34,661 nt of DNA, taken from contig NZ_VUME01000017.1 in assembly GCF_009696325.1 (NCBI RefSeq), positions 1-34,661 of the forward strand, read 5' to 3'. The position numbers and the translations under genes are program-made. This DNA is from Collinsella sp. WCA1-178-WT-3 (M1) (GTDB lineage: Bacteria > Actinomycetota > Coriobacteriia > Coriobacteriales > Coriobacteriaceae). The notes beneath the pieces were generated by a model. The model did not search any database, was not told the origin of the DNA, and saw nothing but the letters and a program-made list of their open reading frames with translations. This document shows positions 26,166 through 34,331 of this stretch, piece after piece; the stretch's first letter is position 1; every line of letters starts with the position of its first letter.

Positions 26166-26255
26166 AAATGATCCGCCGGGGACGGAGGAAAACGGATCAC
26201 TGACGCAGACCAGCCCCTCAGTGATCCGTTTTCCTCCGTCCCCAGCGGATCATTT
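26166..26255. repeat. REP-like palindrome with 38-bp arms
   Basis: Arms 26166-26203 and 26218-26255 match at 37 of 38 positions around a 14-base loop. It contains GGGGACGGAGG, the GGAC type of REP signature. Confidence 0.85.
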
Positions 26256-26287
26256 TCCGTTCGGCGATTTGTGGCTTGAAAAATGTA

Positions 26288-26303
26288 TATAACGACTATA
26301 ACG
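26288..26303. promoter_or_regulatory. Two TATAACG half-sites before the DMT gene
   Basis: TATAACG occurs at 26288-26294 and 26297-26303. The inverse CGTTATA appears before the PTS operon (27575) and the second GntR gene (33487). Confidence 0.45.
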
Positions 26304-26343
26304 TAGTATGAAACATATTGGAAACAATACCGAGGAGGCTGCG

Positions 26344-27426
26344 TTGAAGAAAAGCAATCTGGGCTATGTGCTGGTGCTGATCGCCGCGCTTATGTGGGGC
26401 AGCATCGGAATCTTTGTAAACGGCATCTCGGCCATGGGCGTTTCGTCCCAGAGCATGGCTGCCTTTCGCTTGTTGGTCGGAGCGCTTATCTTGGCGCCGG
26501 TCCTGATGTTTATGGGCTGCCGCCCGGGTGAGGGGTCTACCGTGGCTCAGGGTCCGCTGGCTCTGTTCAAGGCAAGCCCTAAAGAGCTTGTTCCCTGCGC
26601 GCTTGTCGGTATCGTCGGTTTGGCCGCCGCCAACACCTGCTATTACGAGTGCATGGGCGAGGTGGGCATGTCCACGGCCTCGGTGCTGCTCTATACCTCG
26701 CCGGTGTTTGGCGTCATGCTCGGCCGCGTGCTTTATCGCGAGGACGTGACCCCTAACAAGCTCGTTGCCATTGTCTTTAATATCGTTGGCTGCGTGCTTG
26801 CAGTGACCAATGGCGACCTTTCCGGTTTTCATTTTTCGGTTTGGGGCGTCACGTCGGGTGTGATTGCAGGCCTTTGTGGTGCGTCGCTCGCGGTGTTTAG
26901 CCGAATAGCAACCAAGACGGTCCACCCGCTGGCTGTCACGTTTTGGGGCTTTGTTTTTGGCGGTGCGGTTATGGCAGCTATCGCGGCTCCGTGGCCGGAT
27001 GTCGCCGCGGCAATGTCGCCACAGCTGCTGCTGCTGTTCCTTGGCTTTGGACTCATCCCCACAGCCGTGGCCTACATCTTATATATGCAGGGTCTGTCCA
27101 TGGGGCTCGAGACGTCGAAAGTTCCCGTCGTAATGTCATTCGAGACAGTTGTCACCGTACTGCTGGGCATTGGTGTCTACGCCGAGCCCGCCGGCGCGAT
27201 CAAAGTCCTGGGCATCGTGCTGGTGCTCGCGTCCATCCTGATTATGAACACCGACTTCTCCAAGCTGCGCAACAGTGTGTTTGTCGGTCATGTCATTGAG
27301 AGCATGACCTTTAAGCCCAACGCGTGGTGGACGGAGAAATCGCAGGACATGGATCTGTTTAAGGAACGCACCGGCATCGCGCTGGAGCCCACCGTACAGG
27401 AAAGTCCCTGGTACTTCGTGCGATAG
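26344..27426 (+). CDS. DMT-family (EamA) transporter
   Basis: I start it at TTG 26344 because a strong GAGGAGG ribosome binding site lies 5 bases before it; the ATG at 26308 overlaps the putative operator region and has no RBS. This gives 360 residues with about ten hydrophobic segments in two EamA repeats, followed by a hydrophilic cytoplasmic tail of about 50 residues that is longer than usual. EamA proteins export or import small metabolites such as amino acids. Standing between the two SIS/PTS units and sharing their motif, it could move lysine or another amine released from Amadori products; this is an inference only. Confidence 0.85.
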   Translation: MKKSNLGYVLVLIAALMWGSIGIFVNGISAMGVSSQSMAAFRLLVGALILAPVLMFMGCRPGEGSTVAQGPLALFKASPKELVPCALVGIVGLAAANTCYYECMGEVGMSTASVLLYTSPVFGVMLGRVLYREDVTPNKLVAIVFNIVGCVLAVTNGDLSGFHFSVWGVTSGVIAGLCGASLAVFSRIATKTVHPLAVTFWGFVFGGAVMAAIAAPWPDVAAAMSPQLLLLFLGFGLIPTAVAYILYMQGLSMGLETSKVPVVMSFETVVTVLLGIGVYAEPAGAIKVLGIVLVLASILIMNTDFSKLRNSVFVGHVIESMTFKPNAWWTEKSQDMDLFKERTGIALEPTVQESPWYFVR

Positions 27427-27574
27427 GGAATTGCGTGCGGCATCCGACCTGGGGTTATCCAGCCAGTTCCCGCCTACCCAGCCCCAATGTTTCGAGTACG
27501 TTAACCCCGTAAACGGTCGATTTTTAACCGTGAACGGTCTTTATACTAATTATCAATGTAAGTAGCGTATAAGA

Positions 27575-27593
27575 CGTTATAATGACCATAACG
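27575..27593. promoter_or_regulatory. Promoter/operator of the PTS operon
   Basis: CGTTATAATGACCATAACG is an inverted repeat with CGTTAT/ATAACG arms and contains a perfect -10 box TATAAT (27578-27583). No clear -35 box is present at 17 bases. A repressor bound here would block transcription directly. Upstream, ACGGT/ACCGT (27513-27530) is another inverted pair and TATACT (27542-27547) an alternative -10. Confidence 0.55.
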
Positions 27594-27609
27594 AAAAGGA
27601 GGAGGCAAG

Positions 27610-28533
27610 ATGAATCAGATCATTCTCGCATCTCATGGCGGCCTGGCCGCAGGCGCCAAAGACACGCTCGAGATGGTTCTCGGCGACGTGTCGAACGTCC
27701 ACGTCGTGTCGCTTGCTCGTGACGACAAGGAGCCCATCACCAATAAGGTGGACGCCATGATCGCCACGTTCAACGCGGACGACACCGTCTATGTGCTGAC
27801 CGATATGCTCGGCAGCTCGGTCAACAACAGCATGGTCGAGCTTTCCAAGAACGGCACGAAGTTCACGGTTGTCAGCGGTTTCAACATCCCGCTGGCGCTC
27901 ACGCTCGCTATGAGCCCCGCCCCCGTCAAGGGCACCGAGCTCGCGGCCCTCATCAACGAGGCCCGCACTGGTCTGACCAACCCCAACGCACCGGTCGAGG
28001 CCGTCGCGGCTCCCGCCAAGAAGGCCAAGGCGTCCCGTCACAGCTCCGGTCCCGCCAAGATCGTCCTCGCACGTCTTGACTACCGTCTGCTGCACGGTCA
28101 GGTCGTCTTTACCTGGACCACCAAGGTTCAGGCCGAGCGCATCATCGTCGTCGACAACGCTGCCGCCAACGATGACATCAAGAAGGGCGCTCTTAAGCTG
28201 GCCAAGCCCCAGGGCGTGCGCCTGAACGTCTTCACCGTCGAGCGCGCCCTCGCCAAGATGGACAAGCTCAACACCCTTGGCGAGCGCGTCATGTTCGTCT
28301 TTGGCAACACTGCCGAGATGCTGCAGTTCTGCCAGGGCTACAAGCTCGACGCCATCAACCTGGGCGCCACCGCCAACCACGACGGTGCCGATCAGGTCGG
28401 CGGCAAGGACAGCTCCGTCTTCTTCGACGCCACGCAGAAGGCCGACATCAACCAGCTGCTCGACATGGGCATCAAGCTCTATGTCCAGCAGACCCCCACG
28501 TATCAGAGCGTCGACATCGACGCCAAGCTGTAG
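27610..28533 (+). CDS. Mannose-family PTS, fused IIA-IIB component
   Basis: The protein has 307 residues with RBS AAAAGGAGGAGG. Residues 1-130 form an EIIA(man) domain with the phosphorylated His9 (ASHGG). An Ala/Lys/Pro-rich linker (about 130-148) leads to the EIIB domain, where His162 in RLDYRLLHGQV accepts the phosphate and passes it to the sugar. It is cytoplasmic and works with the IIC and IID genes that follow. Codons are strongly biased, consistent with high expression on the inducing substrate. The operon's neighbours (two SIS deglycases) suggest transport and phosphorylation of Amadori products. Confidence 0.93.
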   Translation: MNQIILASHGGLAAGAKDTLEMVLGDVSNVHVVSLARDDKEPITNKVDAMIATFNADDTVYVLTDMLGSSVNNSMVELSKNGTKFTVVSGFNIPLALTLAMSPAPVKGTELAALINEARTGLTNPNAPVEAVAAPAKKAKASRHSSGPAKIVLARLDYRLLHGQVVFTWTTKVQAERIIVVDNAAANDDIKKGALKLAKPQGVRLNVFTVERALAKMDKLNTLGERVMFVFGNTAEMLQFCQGYKLDAINLGATANHDGADQVGGKDSSVFFDATQKADINQLLDMGIKLYVQQTPTYQSVDIDAKL

Positions 28534-28569
28534 TCAACCAGGCTTTTGCCTGACTGAAAGGAGAAGGGT

Positions 28570-29364
28570 ATGAATACGTTCATCAGTGCGGTGCTCGTCG
28601 GCCTCGTCGGCGTGTTCTGCATGTGGGACTCCCGCCTGCTCGGTCGTCTTAACTTCGAGCAGCCCCTCGTTGGCGCTACGCTCGTCGGTCTGCTGCTGGG
28701 CGATGTGCCCACCGGCCTTGCCGTCGGTGCCGCCGTCGAGCTCGTGTCCATGGGCCTGGTGCAGGTCGGTGCTGCCGTTCCGCCCGATATGGTCCTGGGC
28801 GGCATCGTGGCCGCTGCCTTTGCGTGCCTGACCGATGCTTCCGCCGAGACCGCCATGACGATCGCCATCCCGGTCGCCGTCCTGGGTCAGCTCCTCGGCA
28901 TCGTGTTCCGTTCCATCATCGCCGCCCTCACCCATGTGGCAGATAGCGCGATCGATAACGGAAAGTTCAAGACCGCCTACCGTATGCACATCTGCGTCGG
29001 CACTGGTCTGTACGCCGTCATGTACTTCCTGCCGATCTTCCTCGCCGTCTTTGTTGGCACCGACCTGGTTCAGGCCATCGTCAACATGGTCCCCGAGTGG
29101 CTGTCCACTGGTCTTAACGTTTCGACCAAGATCATGACCGCCTACGGCTTGGCCCTGCTGCTCACCATGATGATCAAGAAGGGTATGACTCCGTTCCTGT
29201 TCATCGGCTTCCTGCTCGCCGCTTACCTCAACCTGTCCGTCATCGCGGTCGCTCTGATCGGTGTGTGCCTGGCTGTCGTCTTCATGGGCTTCAAGTTCAA
29301 CGGTTCCCATGCAGCCGCCGGTGTCGATTCCGACTACGATCCGCTCGAAGACGACGAAGACTAA
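28570..29364 (+). CDS. Mannose-family PTS, IIC membrane component
   Basis: The protein has 264 residues and is a polytopic membrane protein of the mannose/sorbose IIC type, with conserved segments GRLNFEQPLVGATLVGLLLGD near the start and DMVLGG. It forms the substrate channel together with IID. The start has an AAAGGAGAAGGG ribosome binding site, and the gene is 36 bases behind the IIAB gene. The acidic tail (DPLEDDED) is cytoplasmic. Confidence 0.94.
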   Translation: MNTFISAVLVGLVGVFCMWDSRLLGRLNFEQPLVGATLVGLLLGDVPTGLAVGAAVELVSMGLVQVGAAVPPDMVLGGIVAAAFACLTDASAETAMTIAIPVAVLGQLLGIVFRSIIAALTHVADSAIDNGKFKTAYRMHICVGTGLYAVMYFLPIFLAVFVGTDLVQAIVNMVPEWLSTGLNVSTKIMTAYGLALLLTMMIKKGMTPFLFIGFLLAAYLNLSVIAVALIGVCLAVVFMGFKFNGSHAAAGVDSDYDPLEDDED

Positions 29365-29377
29365 GGAGGAACACACT

Positions 29378-30211
29378 ATGGCAACCGCAACCAAGGACGT
29401 GTCCCTGAACAAGAAGGTCAGCCAGTTCTTCTGGCGCTCCTGGGCCATCCAGGCCTCTTGGAACTACGAGCGTCAGATGAACATGGGCTTCCTCTATGGC
29501 ATGGTTCCCACGCTCGATCGCCTCTATCCGGATGAGTCCGACCCCAAGCAGCTTGCTGCCAAGAAAGAGGCTTATCGCCGTCACATGGCGTTCTACAACT
29601 GCACTCCGCAGACGAGCGCTTTCGTCCTGGGCCTCGCCGCCTCTATGGAGGAGGAGTACGCCAAGGATCCCGAGAACTTCGATCCCGATTCGATCAACGC
29701 GGTCAAGACCTCCCTCATGGGCCCGCTTTCCGGTATTGGTGACTCCTTCTTCCAGGGCACCATCCGCGTTATCGCCTTTGGTCTGGGCGTTCAGCTTGCT
29801 CAGCAGGGCTCCATCATGGGCCCGATCCTGGCCATGCTCATCTCCATCGTGCCCTCCGTGCTGATCACTTGGTTCGCAGCCAAGATGGGCTATCAGGGCG
29901 GCCACGAGTACCTGAGCAAGCTTCAGGGCGGCGACCTCATGGAGAAGCTCATGTATGTCTGCGGCATCGTGGGTCTTATGTCCGTGGGCGGCATGATCGC
30001 TACGCTGATCGGCGCCACCACCCCGCTGCAGTTCGCTGACGGCACCGTCGTGATCCAGGACATCCTGGACGGCATGATGCCCCAGATGATTTCCCTTGGC
30101 CTCACCGGCCTTATGTACTGGCTCATCAAGAAGAACGTCAACACCGGTTGGCTTCTTGTGATCGCCATCGTGGGCGGCATCGCCCTCTCCGCGGCCGGCA
30201 TCCTGGCCTAG
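29378..30211 (+). CDS. Mannose-family PTS, IID membrane component
   Basis: From ATG 29378 (RBS AAGGAGG, 13 bases behind IIC) the protein has 277 residues. It has the IID hallmarks: SWAIQASWNYERQMNMGF near residue 21, then HMAFYNCTPQTSAFVLG and MGPLSGIGDSFFQGTIRV. IID is specific to the mannose family and, with IIC, carries the substrate across the membrane. A terminator-like hairpin follows, then a REP-like element. Confidence 0.95.
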   Translation: MATATKDVSLNKKVSQFFWRSWAIQASWNYERQMNMGFLYGMVPTLDRLYPDESDPKQLAAKKEAYRRHMAFYNCTPQTSAFVLGLAASMEEEYAKDPENFDPDSINAVKTSLMGPLSGIGDSFFQGTIRVIAFGLGVQLAQQGSIMGPILAMLISIVPSVLITWFAAKMGYQGGHEYLSKLQGGDLMEKLMYVCGIVGLMSVGGMIATLIGATTPLQFADGTVVIQDILDGMMPQMISLGLTGLMYWLIKKNVNTGWLLVIAIVGGIALSAAGILA

Positions 30212-30244
30212 TCGCGCCCAAGCGTCTAACCGCTTTCCCCGGGG

Positions 30245-30277
30245 AGCCTGCCTGGCATCCCATACCCCAGGCAGGCT
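30245..30277 (+). terminator. Hairpin after the PTS operon
   Basis: AGCCTGCCTGG (30245-30255) pairs with CCAGGCAGGCT (30267-30277). The T run after it is poor, so read-through into the SIS gene is possible. Confidence 0.55.
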
Positions 30278-30288
30278 TCCATCCCTAA

Positions 30289-30319
30289 ATGTGTCAAAGG
30301 GACAGTCCCTATGTCACAT
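30289..30319. repeat. REP-like palindrome with GGGACAGTCCC core
   Basis: ATGTG, then GGGACAGTCCC, then CACAT form an imperfect palindrome between IID and the second SIS gene. The GGGAC core matches the other REP-like elements of the window. Confidence 0.7.
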
Positions 30320-30409
30320 CTTCAATGGGCCGGCGACTCGGTCCAAATCACGGTAATCCTGCGCACGTCCGGCAAAGTGGCGCCGCAAAAATCGAAAGGA
30401 ATGTGTCAG

Positions 30410-31393
30410 ATGTACGAGATCGACCTTAACCTCCCTAAGCAGATCGTCGCTGACGTCCTGTCCAACCACGAGATCCACAGCGTCGCCTTCGTTGGCTGCG
30501 GCGCTTCCATGTCCGACCTTTACCCCGCCAAGTACTTCCTGGCCAACAACACGGACAAGCTGAACGTTCAGATCTTCACCGCAAACGAGTTCAACTACGA
30601 CACGCCCTCCTGGGTCAACGAGCACACCTTCGTGATCACCTGCTCCCTTGGTGGCTCCACGCCCGAGACCGTCGAGGCCAACAAGACCGCCAAGAAGCAC
30701 AACTGCCCGGTCGTCTCCCTCACCAACAAGGCCGGCTCCGCTCTGACCGTCGACGCCGACCACGTCATCATCCACGGCTTCCACGCCAACTATGCTGCCA
30801 AGTGCGAGAAGCCCGGCTATGCCATCGCTCTTGCTCTCGAGATCCTTCAGCAGACCGAGGGCTATGACCACTACGAGGACATGATCACCGGTCTCACCAA
30901 CGTCTTCGACCTCTGCGAGAACGCCGCTCAGTCCTGCAAGAAGCTCGCCAAGAAGTTCGCCGAGGACTTCAAGGACGACAAGATGATCTACTTCATGGCT
31001 TCCGGTGCCTCCGAGAAGATGGCTTATTCTCACGCCGCCTTCCTGTTCACCGAGATGCAGTGGATCGACGCCGCCGCCTACAACACCGGCGAGTACTTCC
31101 ACGGCCCGTTCGAGGTTTCCACCGAGGGTAAGCCCTACGTCTTCTTCATGTCCGATGGCGCTACCCGTCCGATGGACGCCCGCGCCCTCACCTTCCTTGA
31201 GCGCATGGGCGCCAAGGTCGCTCTGATCGACTCCAAGGACTACGGCCTGGCTGACGCCGTGCCCGCGAGCGTCGTCACCTACTTCAACCCGCTGCTGCAC
31301 CTCGCCGTTATGCGCGAGTACGGCAACCAGATCGCCGAGGCCCGTCAGCACCCGCTGACCATGCGTCGCTACATGTGGAAGCTTTCCTACTAA
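30410..31393 (+). CDS. SIS-domain sugar-amine deglycase, second
   Basis: From ATG 30410 (AAAGGA, spacing 9) the protein has 327 residues; earlier in-frame ATGs at 30311 and 30401 lie in or beside a REP and lack usable RBS spacing. Two SIS domains carry GASMS (31-35) and SLGGSTPET (79-87). FHGPFEV and the RRYMWKLSY end are shared with the first SIS protein, so they are paralogues; overall they have diverged enough to differ in substrate. In enterobacteria a mannose-family PTS operon (gfr) carries two such enzymes, for glucoselysine-6-P and fructoselysine-6-P, which fits this pair. Strong codon bias suggests high expression. Confidence 0.82.
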   Translation: MYEIDLNLPKQIVADVLSNHEIHSVAFVGCGASMSDLYPAKYFLANNTDKLNVQIFTANEFNYDTPSWVNEHTFVITCSLGGSTPETVEANKTAKKHNCPVVSLTNKAGSALTVDADHVIIHGFHANYAAKCEKPGYAIALALEILQQTEGYDHYEDMITGLTNVFDLCENAAQSCKKLAKKFAEDFKDDKMIYFMASGASEKMAYSHAAFLFTEMQWIDAAAYNTGEYFHGPFEVSTEGKPYVFFMSDGATRPMDARALTFLERMGAKVALIDSKDYGLADAVPASVVTYFNPLLHLAVMREYGNQIAEARQHPLTMRRYMWKLSY

Positions 31394-31427
31394 TCACAAG
31401 TAAGTAGACCTTACGGGTTGATTGAGA

Positions 31428-31459
31428 GGGGATGGGGTTTTCACCCCGTCCCCTTTTTT
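31428..31459 (+). terminator. Terminator after the second SIS gene
   Basis: GGGGATGGGG pairs with CCCCGTCCCC (one wobble), followed by six T. Confidence 0.92.
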
Positions 31460-31490
31460 GCTTTGGGGGCGTGTTTGTCGCGCCGCAAAC

Positions 31491-31535
31491 CCCAGATAAA
31501 ACCTACCAAAATAAACCTGTCCCTTTTTGGCAGGT
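31491..31535. repeat. REP-like element, left of the HAD gene
   Basis: This 45-bp block is the reverse complement of 32167-32211 at 41 of 45 positions. It ends 15 bases before the HAD start codon. Confidence 0.88.
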
Positions 31536-31549
31536 GGAAGGAGGAGCGT

Positions 31550-32179
31550 ATGATTAAGGCAGTGCTGTTTGACATGGACGGCGTGCTGGTCGATACCGAG
31601 TGGTTCTACAACCGTCGCCGCGTGGCGTTTATGGAAGAGAAGGGGTTCCACTTTGACGAGATCCCCGACCTTTCGGGGTCTAACGAGCCGGCCATTTGGA
31701 AGGCGCTGGTGCCCGACGATGTTGAGCTGCGTGAGCGCCTGCGCGTGGAGTACAAGCAGGTCTACAGCCCGCACCACCCCGTTCCGTATGCCGAGCTTCT
31801 CAACGAGCAGACGGAGCCGGTGATGCGTGAGCTGCATGAGCGCGGCGTGAAGTGTGCCATCGCGAGCTCGTCCTATCGCGAGCTGATCGACGAGCTGGTG
31901 GAGATTGCCGGCATCGCCGACGTGCTGGACTACACCATCAGCGGTCACGAGTGCAGTGCGTTTAAGCCCGACCCCGAGATCTACCAGCGTGCCATGGAGG
32001 CGCTGGGGGTGGAGCCTGCCGAGTGCCTGGTTATCGAGGATTCGCCTCTGGGCATCGAGGCTGGCAAGCGCTCTGGCGCCCGCGTCCTGGCGCTGCGTCC
32101 GCACGAGGGCGTCAACCTGGACCAGTCTGCCGCCGACGTTGTCATCGACAATCTGTGTGACATCCTACCTGCCATTTAG
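31550..32179 (+). CDS. HAD-family phosphatase (beta-phosphoglucomutase/sugar phosphatase type)
   Basis: From ATG 31550 (RBS GGAAGGAGG) the protein has 209 residues. FDMDGVLVDTE supplies the nucleophile Asp8 and acid/base Asp10; motif II is ASSS (about 104), motif III Lys in KPDPEIY (about 139) and motif IV EDSPLG (about 163). The cap between motif I and II is small and helical. It hydrolyses or isomerises a phosphorylated sugar; which one is unknown, though its position near the PTS and SIS genes suggests a sugar phosphate of that pathway. Its last residues and TAG stop lie within a REP-like element, and a matching inverted element stands at its start. Confidence 0.88.
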   Translation: MIKAVLFDMDGVLVDTEWFYNRRRVAFMEEKGFHFDEIPDLSGSNEPAIWKALVPDDVELRERLRVEYKQVYSPHHPVPYAELLNEQTEPVMRELHERGVKCAIASSSYRELIDELVEIAGIADVLDYTISGHECSAFKPDPEIYQRAMEALGVEPAECLVIEDSPLGIEAGKRSGARVLALRPHEGVNLDQSAADVVIDNLCDILPAI

Positions 32180-32211
32180 GGACAGGTTTATTTTGGCAGG
32201 TTTTATCTGGG
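32167..32211. repeat. REP-like element containing the HAD stop codon
   Basis: The element has perfect terminal arms ACCTGCCA (32167-32174) and TGGCAGGT (32194-32201) and contains GGGACAGG. It matches the element at 24105-24140 in direct orientation. Confidence 0.88.
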
Positions 32212-32224
32212 CAAATGCCGAATT

Positions 32225-32264
32225 CGCCGTGAAGGGATCGCTCTCTTCACGGCGTTTTTCTTTT
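32225..32264 (+). terminator. Terminator after the HAD gene
   Basis: CGCCGTGAAG pairs with CTTCACGGCG around a 10-base loop, followed by TTTTTCTTTT. Confidence 0.92.
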
Positions 32265-32334
32265 GAGCGGCCTCACGGTCCTTCTGATGGTTGTCGAGAG
32301 AGGGTGAATTGAGGCGCCCCCGCACGCTCCATGC

Positions 32335-32340
32335 TACAAT
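32335..32340 (+). promoter_or_regulatory. Putative -10 box of the YitT gene
   Basis: TACAAT lies 45 bases before the GTG start. The best -35 candidate, TTGAGG (32309-32314), is 20 bases away, longer than ideal. Confidence 0.4.
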
Positions 32341-32385
32341 CGCGGGCATGCCCCACAACTATATCTGCCTTCGAAAGGAGCCTGC

Positions 32386-33393
32386 GTGGCGGATGCCATC
32401 GATCAGCTCACGGACCGCGTGCTCGTACTCGGCCGCCTCACCATCGTCCGCCGTGCCATTACTGCCGTGGCAGTCACGGTCTCTGCTGTTCTCCAGACAT
32501 TTCTGATCCAGGCGTTCATTCGGCCCGCTGACCTGCTTCCGAGTGGTCTTACCGGCGTCGCGGTCCTTCTCGATCGCGTTACCTCGCTAGGCGGCGTTCA
32601 CATCGACATCTCGCTCGGTATGCTCGCACTCAACATCCCCGTGGCGCTCCTATGCTGGAGCGGCATTAGCAAGCGCTTTGTCATCTTCTCGATGATGCAG
32701 GTTGTGCTCTCGTCGCTGTTCCTCAACGTCTTTCACTTTGCGCCGTTTTTAGGCGACAAGATCATGCTCATCATTTTTGGCGGCGTGGTCTCGGGCCTGG
32801 GTGCTGCCATCGCGCTTAAGTCCGGCGCATCCACCGGCGGCACCGACTTTATCGCGTTGTGGGTTTCCAACCACACAGGCAAGACCATCTGGGGCATCAT
32901 CTTTGGCTTTAACTGCTTTATCCTGGCAATCTTTGGTTTTATGTTTGGCTGGGACAAGGCGGCGTATTCCATTGTGTTTCAGTTTATTTCGACCAAGACC
33001 ATCGACAGTTTCTATCGTCGCTACGATCGTGTGACGCTGCAGATCACGACGCGTAAGGCAGACGAGGTCATGACTGCCTACGTAAACCATTTTCAGCACG
33101 GCATTAGCTGCGCCGAGGTCGTCGGCGGATACAGCCGCGAGAAGATGTACCTGCTGCACACCGTTGTCTCGACCTACGAGAGCCAGGACATTATCAGGCT
33201 GGTATGCGAGGTTGATCCCGGCGCCGTGATCAACGTGTTCCACACGCTCGACTTTGTGGGCGGTTGGTGGGGCGGTCATGTCGACGAACCCATGCCCACG
33301 GCTGTTCCCGATCCCGACAAGCCCGCACGCATGGCCAGCAGGCAGGTGCGCCTCAGCGAACAGGACAGCTTGCAGCAGGACGACGGCAAGTAA
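32386..33393 (+). CDS. YitT family membrane protein (DUF161 plus DUF2179)
   Basis: From GTG 32386 (RBS GAAAGGAG) the protein has 335 residues. The N-terminal part (about 20-190) has five to six hydrophobic segments of the YitT type, with the family landmark KSGASTGGTDFIA. The C-terminal part (about 215-290) is a DUF2179 domain (ITTRKADEV and GGYSREKMYLLHTVVS), a small alpha/beta regulatory-looking domain. A Pro/Asp-rich tail follows. The family's transport substrate is unknown. It stands between the HAD gene terminator and the second GntR gene and appears to be its own transcript. Confidence 0.9.
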   Translation: MADAIDQLTDRVLVLGRLTIVRRAITAVAVTVSAVLQTFLIQAFIRPADLLPSGLTGVAVLLDRVTSLGGVHIDISLGMLALNIPVALLCWSGISKRFVIFSMMQVVLSSLFLNVFHFAPFLGDKIMLIIFGGVVSGLGAAIALKSGASTGGTDFIALWVSNHTGKTIWGIIFGFNCFILAIFGFMFGWDKAAYSIVFQFISTKTIDSFYRRYDRVTLQITTRKADEVMTAYVNHFQHGISCAEVVGGYSREKMYLLHTVVSTYESQDIIRLVCEVDPGAVINVFHTLDFVGGWWGGHVDEPMPTAVPDPDKPARMASRQVRLSEQDSLQQDDGK

Positions 33394-33424
33394 GGTATTT
33401 GGCATTTTGCCGGCTCTGCCCAAT

Positions 33425-33443
33425 CCTGTCCCTTTTTGGTAGG
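33425..33443. repeat. Partial REP-like element
   Basis: CCTGTCCCTTTTTGGTAGG matches part of the element at 31491-31535 with one difference. Its remaining parts are missing. Confidence 0.6.
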
Positions 33444-33461
33444 GAGGGTGTATCGTTTTAT

Positions 33462-33508
33462 CGTTATGAGGTAACATAAAACTAGACGTTATATACGTAT
33501 GTGTTATC
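33462..33508. promoter_or_regulatory. CGTTATA-type sites before the second GntR gene
   Basis: CGTTATG (33462-33468) and CGTTATA (33487-33493) lie 25 bases apart, and ACGTTATATACGT is nearly palindromic. Similar sites stand before the DMT gene and PTS operon, suggesting autoregulation plus control of the PTS. Confidence 0.5.
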
Positions 33509-33535
33509 CCGATATTTCGATAAGAGTGATTAGAT

Positions 33536-34255
33536 ATGCCTGCACCCAAAAATGCGCCGCTATACCAGCAGATTTACGACGAAATCAAGGATTCGATCGA
33601 GAAAGGTGTTTATGCACCCAAGGAGCGTATCCCGTCCGAGCTTGAGCTTGCCGAGCAGTACGAGGTGAGCCGTATTACGGTGCGCCGCGCCGTAGAGGAG
33701 CTGTGTTCCGATGGCTATCTGGTTAAACAGCAAGGCCGTGGCACGTTTGTCTCCACGCCGCACATCAACCGCCAGTTTCATGCCTCGACGCTGCAGACGT
33801 TTACCGCGCTGTGTGCCGACAATGGCATGAAGGCCGGCGCGCATGTAATCGATCGCCAGATCGTTCCGGCGCGCCAAAACGAGATGGAGTTCTTTGGCCT
33901 GCAGAAGGATGCGCTGCTGCTGCATATCAAGCGCGTGCGTACGGCCGACGGCGAGTCCATCTTTGAGGAGAACATCTTTGTGCCCTTTGACGCCTACCGT
34001 GAGCTGTTGACGGCCGATCTTGAGGACAAGTCGATTTTTGCCGAGGTCGAGCGTGTTGGTGGAACGCCGATTGCCTCGGTTGGCTACCGCACGGTCGAGG
34101 CCGTTCGCGCCAATGCCGAGCAGGCGGCCGAGCTGGGCATCGCTCCGCACGATCCGCTGCTCAACCTGCGTGCCGGCTTTATCGGTCCCAATGGCGAGCC
34201 GGTCCTGATGGGTAAGCAGTACTACGTGGGATCGCGCTACGTCATGGTGATGTAA
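33536..34255 (+). CDS. GntR/HutC-family regulator with UTRA domain (second)
   Basis: The protein has 239 residues from ATG 33536; its ribosome binding site is weak. Residues 8-72 are the winged helix (RIPSELELAEQYEVSRITVRRA and the GRGTFV wing); residues about 95-235 are a UTRA ligand-binding domain. Family members such as FrlR and NagR sense phosphorylated sugars or amino sugars and repress transport operons. The CGTTATA sites before this gene, the PTS operon and the DMT gene make it the best candidate for controlling the PTS. It is only moderately similar to the first GntR regulator in this window. Ligand unproven. Confidence 0.88.
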   Translation: MPAPKNAPLYQQIYDEIKDSIEKGVYAPKERIPSELELAEQYEVSRITVRRAVEELCSDGYLVKQQGRGTFVSTPHINRQFHASTLQTFTALCADNGMKAGAHVIDRQIVPARQNEMEFFGLQKDALLLHIKRVRTADGESIFEENIFVPFDAYRELLTADLEDKSIFAEVERVGGTPIASVGYRTVEAVRANAEQAAELGIAPHDPLLNLRAGFIGPNGEPVLMGKQYYVGSRYVMVM

Positions 34256-34283
34256 GTTACGCGGTTTTACCAAACCGCGTAAC
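34256..34283 (+). terminator. Perfect 12-bp hairpin after the second GntR gene
   Basis: GTTACGCGGTTT pairs with AAACCGCGTAAC around TACC, starting right after the stop codon. There is no T run, so it may protect the mRNA 3' end rather than terminate. Confidence 0.6.
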
Positions 34284-34331
34284 GGCTCGATGCTACGCCT
34301 TTGGTTCCGCCGTTCTAACGAACGGTGGACC

